64,000 nucleotides of DNA from Actinobacteria bacterium 69-20 (GCA_001897425.1 MKSW01000021.1:1-64000), one strand, 5' to 3'; counted from the first letter of the stretch, positions 53,716-63,751 are shown. The notes: generated by a model not told the origin, from the letters alone. A program made the numbers and translations.

Positions 53716-55221
53716 CTACGGCGTGGTGATGCGAATCTCGCCGGATTCGATCATCTTCTTCACCCGTACCTTGTCCACCTTGCCGATGCCGGTGGTCGGC
53801 AGGGTCGGCACCAGCGCGGCCGCCGACGGTCGCTTGTAGGTGGACAGCCGGGCTCGGCAATCGCGCAACAGGTCCATCGCGGTCAGCGCGCTACCCGCCG
53901 TGGGAACGGCGACCACCACCGGCGTCTCGCCCCACCGGTCACTGGGAATACCGACCACCACCGCCTCGCGCACCCCGGGGTTGGCGAACGCCACCGTCTC
54001 GATCTCGGCGGGGGCGATGTTGAAACCGCCGGAGATGATGATGTCCTTGACGCGGCCCGTCAGATACAGCAGACCGCGTTCGTCGAACCTGCCAATGTCG
54101 CCGGTGCGCAGGGCATGCTCCGAGGTCAATGCGGCGTCGGTCGCCGCCGGATTGTTGAGATAGCCGCGCATGCACGACGGGCTCGACGCCACGATCTCGC
54201 CTTCGTCGCTCCCATGGCCCTCGACCGGGTCCAGCACGATGCCCGTGCTCGGAAAGGCGCGTCCCACCGTCGACGGCACTTGCCGCAACAGCGCATGCGG
54301 AGCCGCCGTCAACGTGAGCAGCTCGGTCATCCCGTAGAACTGGTGCGTCTCGACGCCGGGAAGCTCATCCCACCATCGTTGCAGCAGATGCACGGGCATC
54401 GGTTCCGAGGCGAACAGGATCCACCGCAGGTTCGCCAGCTTGTGCAGTGGTGCGTGTTCCAGCAACCGGCTCATGATGGTCGGCACGGCGTCGAACGTGG
54501 TGGCGTGGACGCAGGCATCCGCCACCCGCTCGGGATCGAAACCCGGCAGGATGTCGAGGGAGCCGCCCGTGCAGAGCGTCGGCAGCGCTTGTTCCGGCGT
54601 GCAGGTGTAGAGCGGCAGGAAGACGACACCCCTATCGCCGCGATGGTGCGGGAACGCCGACGCCATCTGCCACACGGCGTGGAACAACGAGGCATGGGTG
54701 TGCTGCGCGCCCTTCGGCTCGCCACTCGATCCGCTCGTCATCATGATGATGGCGGTGGTGTCGGGGCCGACCTCCGGTAGATCGAACGCGCCGGCTCCCG
54801 TCGGCGGCTCCGCCAGGTCGAGGAGCAGGTAGTCGCCGGCCAGCGCATCTCGCGTGTCGTCGGCGAGTCGGCCGGTGATCACGACCCGAGCACCAGCCGC
54901 CGCCAGCTGGGCGCGCACCGACGAGGGCGCGATCATCGTGCTGATCGCCGCCGTGGCGCAGCCGGCCCGCATGATGCCCAGGTACGCCGCGAGATAGGCG
55001 GGCTCGTTGCTGCCGATCAACCCGACGACATCCCCTGGTGCCGCGCCCGACGACAGCACGGCCCGGGCATAGGTCTCCGTCCGCGCCCACAGCTCGCGGT
55101 AGGTCCAGGTGCACCCATCCGCCATCAGCGCCGGATCGTTCGGGTGGGCGCGGGCGACGGCGCCGACCTGCGCGATCACCGAATCCACAGGTTTCATGTA
55201 CGGGGCCTCACGTCCGTTCAT
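53716..55221 (-). CDS. Acyl-CoA ligase, probable 2-hydroxyisobutyrate-CoA ligase
   Basis: 501 residues. ANL superfamily: P-loop MMTSGSSGEPKG, QFYGMTELL, GDIGRFDERGLLYLTGRVKDIIISGGFNIAP, and the catalytic Lys in TTGIGKVDK. It follows the ThDP lyase gene with a 4-bp overlap. An order of lyase directly upstream of the 2-HIBA-CoA ligase gene (hcl) is what was described in Actinomycetospora, and hcl is otherwise found with the mutase. Both contexts occur here, which supports 2-HIBA as substrate. ATG 55197 is an alternative start. Confidence 0.82.
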   Translation of the reverse strand: MNGREAPYMKPVDSVIAQVGAVARAHPNDPALMADGCTWTYRELWARTETYARAVLSSGAAPGDVVGLIGSNEPAYLAAYLGIMRAGCATAAISTMIAPSSVRAQLAAAGARVVITGRLADDTRDALAGDYLLLDLAEPPTGAGAFDLPEVGPDTTAIIMMTSGSSGEPKGAQHTHASLFHAVWQMASAFPHHRGDRGVVFLPLYTCTPEQALPTLCTGGSLDILPGFDPERVADACVHATTFDAVPTIMSRLLEHAPLHKLANLRWILFASEPMPVHLLQRWWDELPGVETHQFYGMTELLTLTAAPHALLRQVPSTVGRAFPSTGIVLDPVEGHGSDEGEIVASSPSCMRGYLNNPAATDAALTSEHALRTGDIGRFDERGLLYLTGRVKDIIISGGFNIAPAEIETVAFANPGVREAVVVGIPSDRWGETPVVVAVPTAGSALTAMDLLRDCRARLSTYKRPSAAALVPTLPTTGIGKVDKVRVKKMIESGEIRITTP

Positions 55222-57017
55222 GACGGGTACCGGTCGGGCGTCACGTCGTCGGCGGAGCCGCTACGAGTGTCGCTATGAGTGCCGCCGTCGGTGCCGCCGA
55301 CAGCGTCACACAGCCATGCGCGCTCCGCGTCATCCCAGGCAGCGAGCGCGTGGTACTCGGGAATCTCCGCCAAGCCGCTGCGGGTATCCGGAGATGCCGG
55401 ATCCCGCGAGACCCGCACGTCCACGACGGCGGGCGCCGACGCGAACGCCTCGGCCAGCACGCCGGGCAGCACGCTCGCGTTCTCGACGTGGAAACCCCGG
55501 ACACCTAGGCTCTCGGCCAACCGGTCGTAGGCGCAGTAGCCGGTCTCGGTACCGATGATTCGGCCGCGGTAGTTCAACACCTGGTGGGCGCGCTCGATAT
55601 TCCAAGCACTGTTGTTCGCCACCACCACGACGATGCGAGCGCCGACCCGCGCCGCGGTTTCCAATTCCATGACGTTGAACCCCAACGAACCGTCACCCAC
55701 CAGGGCGATCACGCGCCGATCCGGGTAGTTGACCGCGGCGGCGATCGCGGACGGGACGCCGACGCCGAGGCAGCCGAACGGCCCCACGTCGAGATACGTG
55801 GGGGCCCGCAAGCTCGACCGCGCCCACGAGAGTATGTCGCCACCGTCCACGATCACTATCGCGTCATCGGTGACGTGTGCGTTGACCGCATCGATCACCT
55901 GATACGGGTGCAGCCCGCCGGCGGGGTCGGCCACCGACTCGCGCATGCGCCGCGCGAGTGACGCACGTTTGTCCGCGTTGCCGCGGAGGAGCTCGTCGCG
56001 CCACGTGCGGTCCAGGTGAACCGGTGCGGCGTTCGCCCGAAGGAGTGCGTGCAACGCCGAAGATGCATCGGCTCGCACTTCGACATCGCCGCGACGGTTG
56101 GCCAGTACCTGCTGCGAGTTGCGCCCGATGCGCAGAAAGCGCCGCGCGCCGCGGAACACCGCCGGGGAGCCGTAGGCCACCTCGAAATCCAGGGCGCGGT
56201 CGATCGTGATGACGAGATCGGCCTCCGCCATGGCCCTGGCGCGCATCGCCGGGACACTGGAGGGGATCGCGTCGGTGAGCGCGCCTTTGCTCTCCCGGGT
56301 ATCGAGGTAGAGCGCGCCGGTCGCTTCCACGAACGCGGACACCAGGTCCGGTATGCCGAGCGCCTCCCGGCCGGCCACGACGAGCGGGCGCGTGCTCGCC
56401 GACAGCACGGCGGCGGCGTCCGCGACCGCGGCCGGGTCTGCGTGCTTCGGGGCGCGGGCGCGCCGCGGATAGGTCGCATACGGCCGCACGCGAGGTGAGC
56501 GCAGCAGGCGACTGTCGAACTCGACGAACGCCGGACCACTCGTTGCGTCGTCGCCGAGCGCCGCGCTGACTGCCTGATCGAGCGCGTCAAGGACGTGCCG
56601 CGCTGACCGCACAGACCGCGCGAATCGGCAGACCGGGCGGACCAGCGCCATCTGGTCGACCTCTTCCAGCGCGCCCATCCCGGCTTGTTCCGCCGGCGGC
56701 GAGGTGGAGATCACCAGGATTGGTGATCGCGCGACATAGGCCGAAGCAAGCCCGGTGACCGCGTTCGTCAGGCCCGGCCCGGCCGTCACGATCGCCACGG
56801 CGACCTGTCCGCGAAGCTCGGCCTCCGCCTGCGCCATGTGCACCGCCGCGACCTCATGACGCGTGCTGACGACCGTCACACCGCGGGCATCGAGTTCGTG
56901 CCAGATGGGCTTCATGTGCGAGCCCGGCAGGCTGTACACGCGCTGGATGCCCTGCGCGACAAGGTATTCGGCGATCTCGCCGGCGACCCCCCCTGCGGCC
57001 TTCAGCTGCTCGTCCAC
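55218..57017 (-). CDS. ThDP-dependent 2-hydroxyacyl-CoA lyase-like enzyme
   Basis: 599 residues from GTG 57017 (a TTG at 57083 without a ribosome site would add 22). Oxalyl-CoA decarboxylase / acetolactate synthase fold: the ThDP-activating Glu in STRHEVAAVHMAQ (Glu55), central domain, and a C-terminal ThDP motif GDGSLGF...NNSAWN. A C-terminal extension with LAEIPEYHALAAWDDAERAW could form the active-site lid. Expected to cleave 2-hydroxyisobutyryl-CoA to acetone and formyl-CoA, as in Actinomycetospora. Other 2-hydroxyacyl-CoA substrates are possible. Confidence 0.82.
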   Translation of the reverse strand: MDEQLKAAGGVAGEIAEYLVAQGIQRVYSLPGSHMKPIWHELDARGVTVVSTRHEVAAVHMAQAEAELRGQVAVAIVTAGPGLTNAVTGLASAYVARSPILVISTSPPAEQAGMGALEEVDQMALVRPVCRFARSVRSARHVLDALDQAVSAALGDDATSGPAFVEFDSRLLRSPRVRPYATYPRRARAPKHADPAAVADAAAVLSASTRPLVVAGREALGIPDLVSAFVEATGALYLDTRESKGALTDAIPSSVPAMRARAMAEADLVITIDRALDFEVAYGSPAVFRGARRFLRIGRNSQQVLANRRGDVEVRADASSALHALLRANAAPVHLDRTWRDELLRGNADKRASLARRMRESVADPAGGLHPYQVIDAVNAHVTDDAIVIVDGGDILSWARSSLRAPTYLDVGPFGCLGVGVPSAIAAAVNYPDRRVIALVGDGSLGFNVMELETAARVGARIVVVVANNSAWNIERAHQVLNYRGRIIGTETGYCAYDRLAESLGVRGFHVENASVLPGVLAEAFASAPAVVDVRVSRDPASPDTRSGLAEIPEYHALAAWDDAERAWLCDAVGGTDGGTHSDTRSGSADDVTPDRYPS

Positions 57018-57113
57018 TCCATCCGCACCTCTCCGCTGCGCTGGCAGCACGGTTGGCTCCGCTTCCGGCAGAACCGTTAGCAAGTTTTCGCTGCGTACCG
57101 TCCGGCCGTCGCT

Positions 57114-57539
57114 CTAGCGCGCCAGACGGTCGGCGGACACGATGGTGGCCCGCGCCGTTGCGACCACGGTCGTCGGGTCGGCGAGGTCCGCGCGGCCCTC
57201 CGGCGTCAGCGTGATCCGGCGGTAGAGCGTCAGTTCCACCTTGCGGCTGGTCCGGCCCACGTGAATCACCCGACCGACACCTTCCAGAAAATCGCCGCTG
57301 CGAATCGGGCACAGGAATTCCACGGACTCGTAACCGGCGCACAGGCCCTCGTTACCGAAGACTCGCAGTGCGATCTCGGTCTCGACATCCGCAAAGATCG
57401 ACATGACCTTTGCGCCCGAAGCAATCGAACCCATGTAGCTCAAATCGGTAGGACCAATGCGCACCCGAATGCATCCGTCGGCGCTCACGTGCGAATCTTC
57501 GCTCTCCAATGTGGTTACTTCCGATTGCGTCACGGGCAT
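57114..57539 (-). CDS. Hotdog-fold protein resembling 3-aminobutyryl-CoA ammonia-lyase
   Basis: 141 residues. Single hotdog domain: SGAKVMSIFADVETEIALR, NEGLCAGYESVEFLCPIRSGDFLEGVGRV, GRTSRKVELTLY. The pattern recalls Kal (lysine fermentation) and related hotdog thioesterases. It precedes the lyase gene on the same strand. In this setting a thioesterase acting on formyl-CoA or another CoA intermediate is plausible, but that is inference. Confidence 0.75.
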   Translation of the reverse strand: MPVTQSEVTTLESEDSHVSADGCIRVRIGPTDLSYMGSIASGAKVMSIFADVETEIALRVFGNEGLCAGYESVEFLCPIRSGDFLEGVGRVIHVGRTSRKVELTLYRRITLTPEGRADLADPTTVVATARATIVSADRLAR

Positions 57540-57657
57540 TCTTCCTTACTGGTTCGATGTCATTGATACAACACTTCGTCGGGCGCCTTACATCACGAGA
57601 TCACCCGCACCGATGTCCGGAGCGGCGGGAACGACGGAGTTCTTCATCCCTAGTTCT

Positions 57658-58272
57658 TCACTGCTGATCGTGGGCGGGCCTGACGTCATAGCTGGCGAGC
57701 CCGGACCGGATGAGCGTTGCGTACTGCCGGGCGATGAACTCGATGGCGTGCCGCCCCTTCGGCGAGTACCACGACGCCACCCCCGTGCACGTGCTCAATA
57801 TCGCGTAGCTCATCAGGTCGACGTCCGGCCCCGAGACGTGCGCCTCGTCGAGACACGCTCGGACGAGTTCCTTGTAGAAGCGCCCGTACTCGTCTCGGAT
57901 GGCCACTATCTCGGTGCGGTAGTCGCCCTCCAGTGCCCGCACCTCCGAATCGGCGATGAACACTTCCTTTCGCCGCTCCGCATGCATGGTGATGTGCGCC
58001 TCGATTGCTGCCTCGAGACGCATCCAAGGATCGTCGACCGCGGCCGTCGCAGCCAGCACTTCGGAATGAACGTCCGTCAGGATCCGCTTCATGATGGTGT
58101 ACAGCAGATTCTGCTTGCTTTGAATATGATAATAGATGCTCGGCGTCGTAATACCCACGGCCTCAGCCAATGCGCGCAATGTGGTTCCGTGATAGCCGTA
58201 CTCGAAAAGCATATCGGTGGCCACGGCGAAGACTCGCTCTTCGGTCGACTGCGCGGCCAATTGCGTGCTCAT
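57658..58272 (-). CDS. TetR-family regulator of the 2-HIBA module
   Basis: 204 residues from ATG 58272, with GAGGAG upstream. N-terminal helix-turn-helix TLRALAEAVGITTPSIYYHIQSKQNLL; C-terminal TetR_C-like ligand domain typical of regulators sensing acyl-CoA or small acids. It sits between livK and the lyase operon and is the only regulator in the module. The obvious candidate to bind the flanking CCTAWCTAWCGWTAGWTAGG palindromes. Confidence 0.88.
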   Translation of the reverse strand: MSTQLAAQSTEERVFAVATDMLFEYGYHGTTLRALAEAVGITTPSIYYHIQSKQNLLYTIMKRILTDVHSEVLAATAAVDDPWMRLEAAIEAHITMHAERRKEVFIADSEVRALEGDYRTEIVAIRDEYGRFYKELVRACLDEAHVSGPDVDLMSYAILSTCTGVASWYSPKGRHAIEFIARQYATLIRSGLASYDVRPAHDQQ

Positions 58273-58344
58273 GGTGATCTCCTCTCCTTTCCCGGTCGCC
58301 AACCGACCCGAATATCGTTGTGCCGGGCGTTGCCGAACCACTAC

Positions 58345-58360
58345 CACCGGTGTACCGGTG
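58345..58360. promoter_or_regulatory. 16-bp palindrome upstream of tetR
   Basis: CACCGG-tgta-CCGGTG, a perfect palindrome about 73-88 bp before tetR. It differs from the 20-bp operator at the module ends, so it may serve another protein. Confidence 0.4.
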
Positions 58361-58406
58361 ACACGTTAGTAGCGGATCGGCAACGCGCCGTCACGTCGAT
58401 GGATTC

Positions 58407-59792
58407 CTAGCCGGTCGCCCCGCCGCCCTGGGCATCAGGGTTGTACGAGATCTGGCCGACGGTGCTCATGGTGCCGTCTTTGAACGTGTAGATATCGAAC
58501 GTGCCGGCCTGCGGGTCGCCGTGCTCGTCGAGGTTCACTGCGCCGGAGACACCCTCGTAGTCGATGTCCTCGCCGGCCTGCAGCGCCTTGATAGCGTCGG
58601 CGAGTTGCAGGTACGTGTATTTCTTACCGGGCGGACCACTCACGGCATGGATCTTCTTCGCCATGTCGGTGCCGTTCGTGCTGCCCGCCGCGACGGCCGA
58701 CAGGAAGCAGAGCATGGTGGCGTCGAAGGCGTTGCCGACGTAGGACCCCATCTTGATGTCCGGGTCTTCCGACTGGTACAGCTTCGAGAACTCCGTGCTC
58801 AGATCGGTGCCTTCGGGCACGCCTGGAGTCAGACCCTGCATGCCGTTGGTGACGGTCTTCCCCGCACTATCGGGGAGCTGCGGCGACGCGAGGGCATCTG
58901 AGGTGAATGTCTTTGCAGGATCCCACTTTCCGGTGCGAGCCAGCGCCGGACCGAACTTGCTGAAAGTCTCCGGGAAGTCGGCGATCACCCATCCTGCCGG
59001 GTTCCCCTCGACGAGCGCGCCCGCCTCGGCGTCGTAGCTGTTCTGCCCCGGGTTGTAGGTGACGAACTTGCCGACGGTGCCACCCCACTCCTTCCACTGG
59101 TTCTGGAAGTTCTCGGCGATACTGAGGTTGCCCGCATCGTTGCGGCTGCCGACGTTGATCGTGACGCCCTTCGGGCCGCCGATCTTCTCCTTGATGATCT
59201 GCGCCAGCGCGCGGCCCTCGAACATGTTCGCGACCACCGTCCGGTTGATCAGGCCGTTTGATTGGAGTTTCGTGATCTCGTCCGACGTGGAGGACGGTGA
59301 AATCTCCAGGATGCCGCCGGGAATCGTCACTGACCTGGCGATCGCGAGCGTCCCGGACGATGCGATATCGCCGATGATGCAACTCGCGCCCTTGGACACG
59401 ACGGTGCGTGCCGCTTGCACGCCGATCTCCGGCGAGCTACCGGTATCGGCGCTGACGAGCTTCACGGTGGAGTCGCTGCCGATCTCCTTGAGCGCCGCCT
59501 GGATCTGCTGCACGGCGAGCTTGTCCGCCTTGGCCAGCGGTGGCCCGAAGTCGGCCAGGTCGCCACTCATGGCGAGCGCTTGGCCGATCGTCAGATTGAG
59601 GGTCTTGCCGGATCCGCCCGTACTCGCGCCCTGTGTGGTGTTACCGCCGGCCGAATCGTTGGACTGGCTACTGCTCTGCGAGGAGTTGGTGCCTCCCCCT
59701 GTTCCGGTCGACGTGCCACATGCTGCGACGGTCACCAGCACGCATCCCGCGGCCGCCAGCCACACGGTCCTTCTTCGACTTCTGTTCGACAC
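58407..59792 (-). CDS. Liv-type substrate-binding lipoprotein of the 2-HIBA module
   Basis: 461 residues, GTG start. Lipobox VAAC, a Ser/Gln/Gly tether of about 45 residues, type 1 periplasmic-binding fold (IGQALAMSGDLADFGPPLAKADKLAVQQIQAAL; GDIASSGTLAIARSV). Last gene of a complete second Liv system. The operon context suggests uptake of a branched hydroxy acid rather than an amino acid; that is inference. Confidence 0.9.
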   Translation of the reverse strand: MSNRSRRRTVWLAAAGCVLVTVAACGTSTGTGGGTNSSQSSSQSNDSAGGNTTQGASTGGSGKTLNLTIGQALAMSGDLADFGPPLAKADKLAVQQIQAALKEIGSDSTVKLVSADTGSSPEIGVQAARTVVSKGASCIIGDIASSGTLAIARSVTIPGGILEISPSSTSDEITKLQSNGLINRTVVANMFEGRALAQIIKEKIGGPKGVTINVGSRNDAGNLSIAENFQNQWKEWGGTVGKFVTYNPGQNSYDAEAGALVEGNPAGWVIADFPETFSKFGPALARTGKWDPAKTFTSDALASPQLPDSAGKTVTNGMQGLTPGVPEGTDLSTEFSKLYQSEDPDIKMGSYVGNAFDATMLCFLSAVAAGSTNGTDMAKKIHAVSGPPGKKYTYLQLADAIKALQAGEDIDYEGVSGAVNLDEHGDPQAGTFDIYTFKDGTMSTVGQISYNPDAQGGGATG

Positions 59793-59860
59793 TCTGCTTG
59801 ACCTCCTCGATGAGTTCTTGCATGGACGTGCTCCCCGGGCGGTTCCCGTCCGGGGATTGA

Positions 59861-60592
59861 CTAGTCGTCGACGTGGCCTCCTCCCAGATACAGGTCCACG
59901 ACCTCTGGGTTCTCCAGGAGCGAGGCCGCCGGGCCGCTCAGCCGGGTGGCGCCGCCTTCGAGCACGTAACCGCGATCGGAGATCTCCAACGCTCGGCTCG
60001 CGTTCTGCTCGACCATCAGCACCGTGACGCCCATCTTGTTCACGTCACGGATCAACTCGAATGTGACGTCGACCAACGCTGGCGAGAGAGCCGCGGACGG
60101 CTCGTCCAGTAGCAGCACTTCGGGGCCGCTCATCAGCGCTCGGCCGATCGCGAGCATTTGGCGCTCACCGCCCGACATGGTGTTCGCGACCTGTCGCCGC
60201 CGCTGCGCCAACCGGGGGAACAAATCCAGGACCTCGGTCAACCGTGTGGCGGCCTTGGCATGTTTGAGCGCCCCGATTTCCAGGTTCTCCATGACGGTGA
60301 GACTGGGAAAGACGTTCGCGACTTGCGGCACGTAGGCCATACCGAGACGCGTGATGCTGTGCGGCTCGAGCCCCGATATCAGCCGATCTCGCAAATGCAC
60401 TGTGCCGCGCCGCGGCCGCAGCAGCCCGAAGATCAGCTTCATGCCGGTCGACTTGCCGGCGCCGTTGGGACCTATGAGCGTGACGATCTCGCCCTTGTGG
60501 ACCTCCAGCGACAGTCCGTTGAGCACGTCGGCGCCGGGCACGTACCCCGCCACCACGTCGGTGACGGTGAGGACCGGTGCCGGGGCGGACAT
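59861..60592 (-). CDS. livF: Liv-type ABC ATP-binding protein LivF
   Basis: 243 residues. Walker A GPNGAGKST, YVPQVANVFPSLTVMENL, MSGGERQMLAIGRALM, Walker B LLLDEPSAALSP. Overlaps livG by one base (TGATG). Confidence 0.94.
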   Translation of the reverse strand: MSAPAPVLTVTDVVAGYVPGADVLNGLSLEVHKGEIVTLIGPNGAGKSTGMKLIFGLLRPRRGTVHLRDRLISGLEPHSITRLGMAYVPQVANVFPSLTVMENLEIGALKHAKAATRLTEVLDLFPRLAQRRRQVANTMSGGERQMLAIGRALMSGPEVLLLDEPSAALSPALVDVTFELIRDVNKMGVTVLMVEQNASRALEISDRGYVLEGGATRLSGPAASLLENPEVVDLYLGGGHVDD

Positions 60593-61530
60593 CAGTTCCC
60601 TCCCGCAAGGTCGGCGTGCACCGCTCGCCCGGACACCGCTTGCCCGGGCGCTGTGTGCCTGGCGATGACGGCGGCCGCACCCCCGACTCGGTCGGAGCCG
60701 GTTGCCGTCGCCGCACGTTTGCCGATGTACGCCTCGATGACCGCCGGATCGTGACGAACCGTCATCGGGGTGCCCTGGGACACCACCCGTCCCTCCGACA
60801 TCACGATCACCCGGTCGGAGTTCCGCATGATGACACCCATGTCGTGCTCGATGAAAAGGATGGTCGTTCCGAGCGACGCGTTGAGATTCCGAATGTGCTC
60901 GAAAACTTCCTTACCCAACGTGGGGTTAATACCTGCCATCGGCTCGTCAAGGAGCAGCAGGTGCGGCTTCGCCATCAAAGCACGAGCGATCTCCAGCAAT
61001 TTCCGCTGGCCTCCGGACAATGTCCCCGCGTAAGCCTTGGCGTGAGACTTCAAGTTTAGGATCTCGAGGATGTCCATCGCGTCGTCCTGAGCGCGCCGTT
61101 CATAGGCCCGACTCGCGAAAGGGCGGAAGAACAGGTTGCGGAGCCGAACGCCCGGATGTGCCTGCGCAGCCAGCAAGACGTTGTCCAGAACAGTTCCCCG
61201 ATTCAACACCCTCGTCAATTGGAAAGTGCGGATGAGGCCTTGCCGGGCGATCTCATACGGCGGCTTCCGGAATATCTCCTCGCCGTTCAGGAGCACCGAA
61301 CCGCTCTTCCCTCGGTAGAAGCCCGCGATAACGTTGAACGCGCTCGTCTTGCCGGCCCCATTGGGGCCGATGAGGGAGGTGATGGAATGCCTCTCGACAT
61401 CGAACGTGGCGCCGTCCACCGCGTGAATTCCGCCGAAACGCAGCGAGACGTTCCGCACGGACAACAGCGTGTCGTTTCCAAGGAATCCGTCGCTGTCGGT
61501 GCGGGAAACGGAGCTTTGTACCTCAGTCAC
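60592..61530 (-). CDS. livG: Liv-type ABC ATP-binding protein LivG
   Basis: 312 residues, GTG start. Walker A GPNGAGKTS (the second Thr replaced by Ser), GLIRTFQLTRVL, LSGGQRKLLEIARALM, LLLDEPMAGINP, EHDMGVIM. The C-terminal 40 residues extend beyond the usual end. Overlaps livM by 8 bp. Confidence 0.94.
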   Translation of the reverse strand: MTEVQSSVSRTDSDGFLGNDTLLSVRNVSLRFGGIHAVDGATFDVERHSITSLIGPNGAGKTSAFNVIAGFYRGKSGSVLLNGEEIFRKPPYEIARQGLIRTFQLTRVLNRGTVLDNVLLAAQAHPGVRLRNLFFRPFASRAYERRAQDDAMDILEILNLKSHAKAYAGTLSGGQRKLLEIARALMAKPHLLLLDEPMAGINPTLGKEVFEHIRNLNASLGTTILFIEHDMGVIMRNSDRVIVMSEGRVVSQGTPMTVRHDPAVIEAYIGKRAATATGSDRVGGAAAVIARHTAPGQAVSGRAVHADLAGGN

Positions 61531-62509
61531 CGAGGACCATCTCCTCTCGCTTGCCCATCAATCCTTGCGGGCGGAAAGCCATCAGGGCCATGATCACGAC
61601 GCCGGCGATGATGTATCGGATCGCGGCCTGTTTGTCGGGCGCCATGCCCAGGTCGATCTGCTCGGTGCCGGCGATGACGAACCAGGTGATCACGCTGGCC
61701 AACGGAATGGCCCAGTAATTGCCCAGCCCACCGATCAGCAGCACGACGAATCCGAGGAAGGTGACCAACGGGTTGAACTGAGTGGGCGATACGGACGCCA
61801 GGTTCAATGCGATGAAGAACCCAGCCAGCGCGCCCAGCGAACCGCCGATGGCCATCGACTGCATCTTGTAGGCGAGGGTGTTGTGGCCGACCGCGCGGGC
61901 GGCGTTCTCGTCCTCCGCGATGGCGCGCAGCACGCGACCCCACGGGCTCTTCTTCAGGTACACCAGCAGCACGGTCAAGACCAGCGCCGACGCCCATTCG
62001 ACGACGACCAGCGGCACCATCGGGTCGACGTTGGTCCACCCGAGCGAGTGTGCGAAGTCGATCATTCGACCCGCCAGCGCATTCCAGCCGTCGTCGAAGC
62101 AGACATTGCTCTCGTCGCAGGCGACGCCGTTGTCGCCGTGCGTCACGTCGAGCCAGTTCAGCGCGACGAGGCGAATTGCCTCCGCGGAGACGAGCATCGC
62201 GATGGCCAGGAAATCCGCGCGGAGTCGCAGCGCCGTCAGGCTCATCAGCAGGGAGAAGACGTTCGCGACGATGATCCCAAGGACCAGCGCCAGAATCGTA
62301 GGCAACCCTGCGCGCAGAATGAACAGCGCGGTGCCATACGCGCCGAGAGCCGCGAACCCGACCTGTCCGAAGTTCATGATTCCGGTTTGCGACACATTTA
62401 ATTGTAAACCGAGAGTGAATATCGTATAGATCCCGGCGGTGACCAAGACTATACCGATGAGGAACCCCGGGCTGAACAGCGGGCTGAAGTCGATACCGAA
62501 TATTGTCAT
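61523..62509 (-). CDS. livM: Liv-type ABC permease LivM
   Basis: 328 residues from ATG 62509. About nine membrane segments; LGLQLNVSQTGIMNFGQVGFAALGAYG and RLRADFLAIAMLVSAEAIRL. An extracytoplasmic loop with two Cys (GVACDESNVCFDDGW) could form a disulfide. Starts one base after the livH stop. Confidence 0.94.
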   Translation of the reverse strand: MTIFGIDFSPLFSPGFLIGIVLVTAGIYTIFTLGLQLNVSQTGIMNFGQVGFAALGAYGTALFILRAGLPTILALVLGIIVANVFSLLMSLTALRLRADFLAIAMLVSAEAIRLVALNWLDVTHGDNGVACDESNVCFDDGWNALAGRMIDFAHSLGWTNVDPMVPLVVVEWASALVLTVLLVYLKKSPWGRVLRAIAEDENAARAVGHNTLAYKMQSMAIGGSLGALAGFFIALNLASVSPTQFNPLVTFLGFVVLLIGGLGNYWAIPLASVITWFVIAGTEQIDLGMAPDKQAAIRYIIAGVVIMALMAFRPQGLMGKREEMVLGD

Positions 62510-62510
62510 T

Positions 62511-63593
62511 TCATTTGACTTTCGCCGTTGCGAGAACGCCGGTCGGCCGTATCACCATGACGATGATCAACACGACGAAGCCCACCACCATTTTGTAGGA
62601 GTAGGGGATGATCAACGTCGACCATTCGATCATCAAGCCTAGCAGGAGGCCTCCGGCGAGTGCGCCGAACGCGTTCCCGGCACCCCCGAGCACGACGACC
62701 GCGAATATCGGCAGCAAGAGCTTGAAGCCGAGTTCCGGCCAGGTCGACAACAACCACCCACCCAGGACTCCGGTGATACCCGCGGCCGCGCCGGCGAGAA
62801 TCCACATGTATCGAATGGTGGCGGCTGTGTTGATTCCGGCGATCTCGGCGAGAGACCGATCGTCGGAGATCGCGCGCATCTGCTTGCCGATGGAGGTGAA
62901 CTTCAGGAGCAGGCCGATGGCGACCAGGGCCGGAAGCCCGATGATGATCGTCCATGCCTGCGACTCGCCGACATGCAGGCCGAGAATCGAATACGTGGCC
63001 GCTGGATCGACGTTGAACTGCCTGATCTTGGTCCCGCTCACCATCTGGATCACGTATCGCACCACGAACATCAGCCCGATGGACATCAGCATCGTCTGGA
63101 ACATGCCTGCGCCGACCTTGCGCATCGGTTTCCAGATCGCGAGTTCGGTTGTCAGCGCGAATACGGCCGTCAGCGCCATCGAGATCAGCGCCGCGAACAC
63201 TAGCGGGAATCCCAACGCGACGTTGAAGATGATCGTCATATACGCGGCGAAGGTGATGAGTTCGCCGTGTGCGAAGTTCACCAGGTTCAGCACCCCGAAC
63301 ACCAGGGTCAGGCCCACCGCACCGAGCGAGAACAGCGCGCCCTCGGCGAGCCCGAAGACGGTGAGTTGCGCCATTTTCTCTTTGCCGAAGACGAGCGCGA
63401 GGACGATCGCCAGCAGCACGACTCCGAGATACGTCACGTATTGCGGGTCGCGAACCAGACGCGCGACCCATGATGGTCGGTGAACATCGAGTTGCCCGCG
63501 CGGCGACACGGCGGCGGCTCCGGGGGCTTCCGGGCCCGGGGAATGCTCGGCCACTGCCGCTTTCCCCGCACGGCTTTTGACATCAGGCTGCAT
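62511..63593 (-). CDS. livH: Liv-type ABC permease LivH
   Basis: 360 residues from ATG 63593, with GAGG eight bases upstream; a GTG at 63713 would add 40 residues. Cytosolic N-terminus of about 60 residues, then GLTLVFGVLNLVNFAHGELITFAAYM and VLGGAGNAFGALAGGLLLGL. First gene of the long minus-strand operon fired from 63.77 kb. Confidence 0.92.
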   Translation of the reverse strand: MQPDVKSRAGKAAVAEHSPGPEAPGAAAVSPRGQLDVHRPSWVARLVRDPQYVTYLGVVLLAIVLALVFGKEKMAQLTVFGLAEGALFSLGAVGLTLVFGVLNLVNFAHGELITFAAYMTIIFNVALGFPLVFAALISMALTAVFALTTELAIWKPMRKVGAGMFQTMLMSIGLMFVVRYVIQMVSGTKIRQFNVDPAATYSILGLHVGESQAWTIIIGLPALVAIGLLLKFTSIGKQMRAISDDRSLAEIAGINTAATIRYMWILAGAAAGITGVLGGWLLSTWPELGFKLLLPIFAVVVLGGAGNAFGALAGGLLLGLMIEWSTLIIPYSYKMVVGFVVLIIVMVIRPTGVLATAKVK

Positions 63594-63751
63594 AGGGCTG
63601 TCCTCATCAGATTCGGTGACTCGTCCTTCGGCTGGTGCCGACGCGGATGCTCTCCGCTGCCGGCCCTGTAGTGCCGCCCTCCACCACCGAGACGCCCTCG
63701 CCGCTATCGGCACCCGCGGTCGCGGGGCTGAACATGGGCCTCTGGGGTTGT

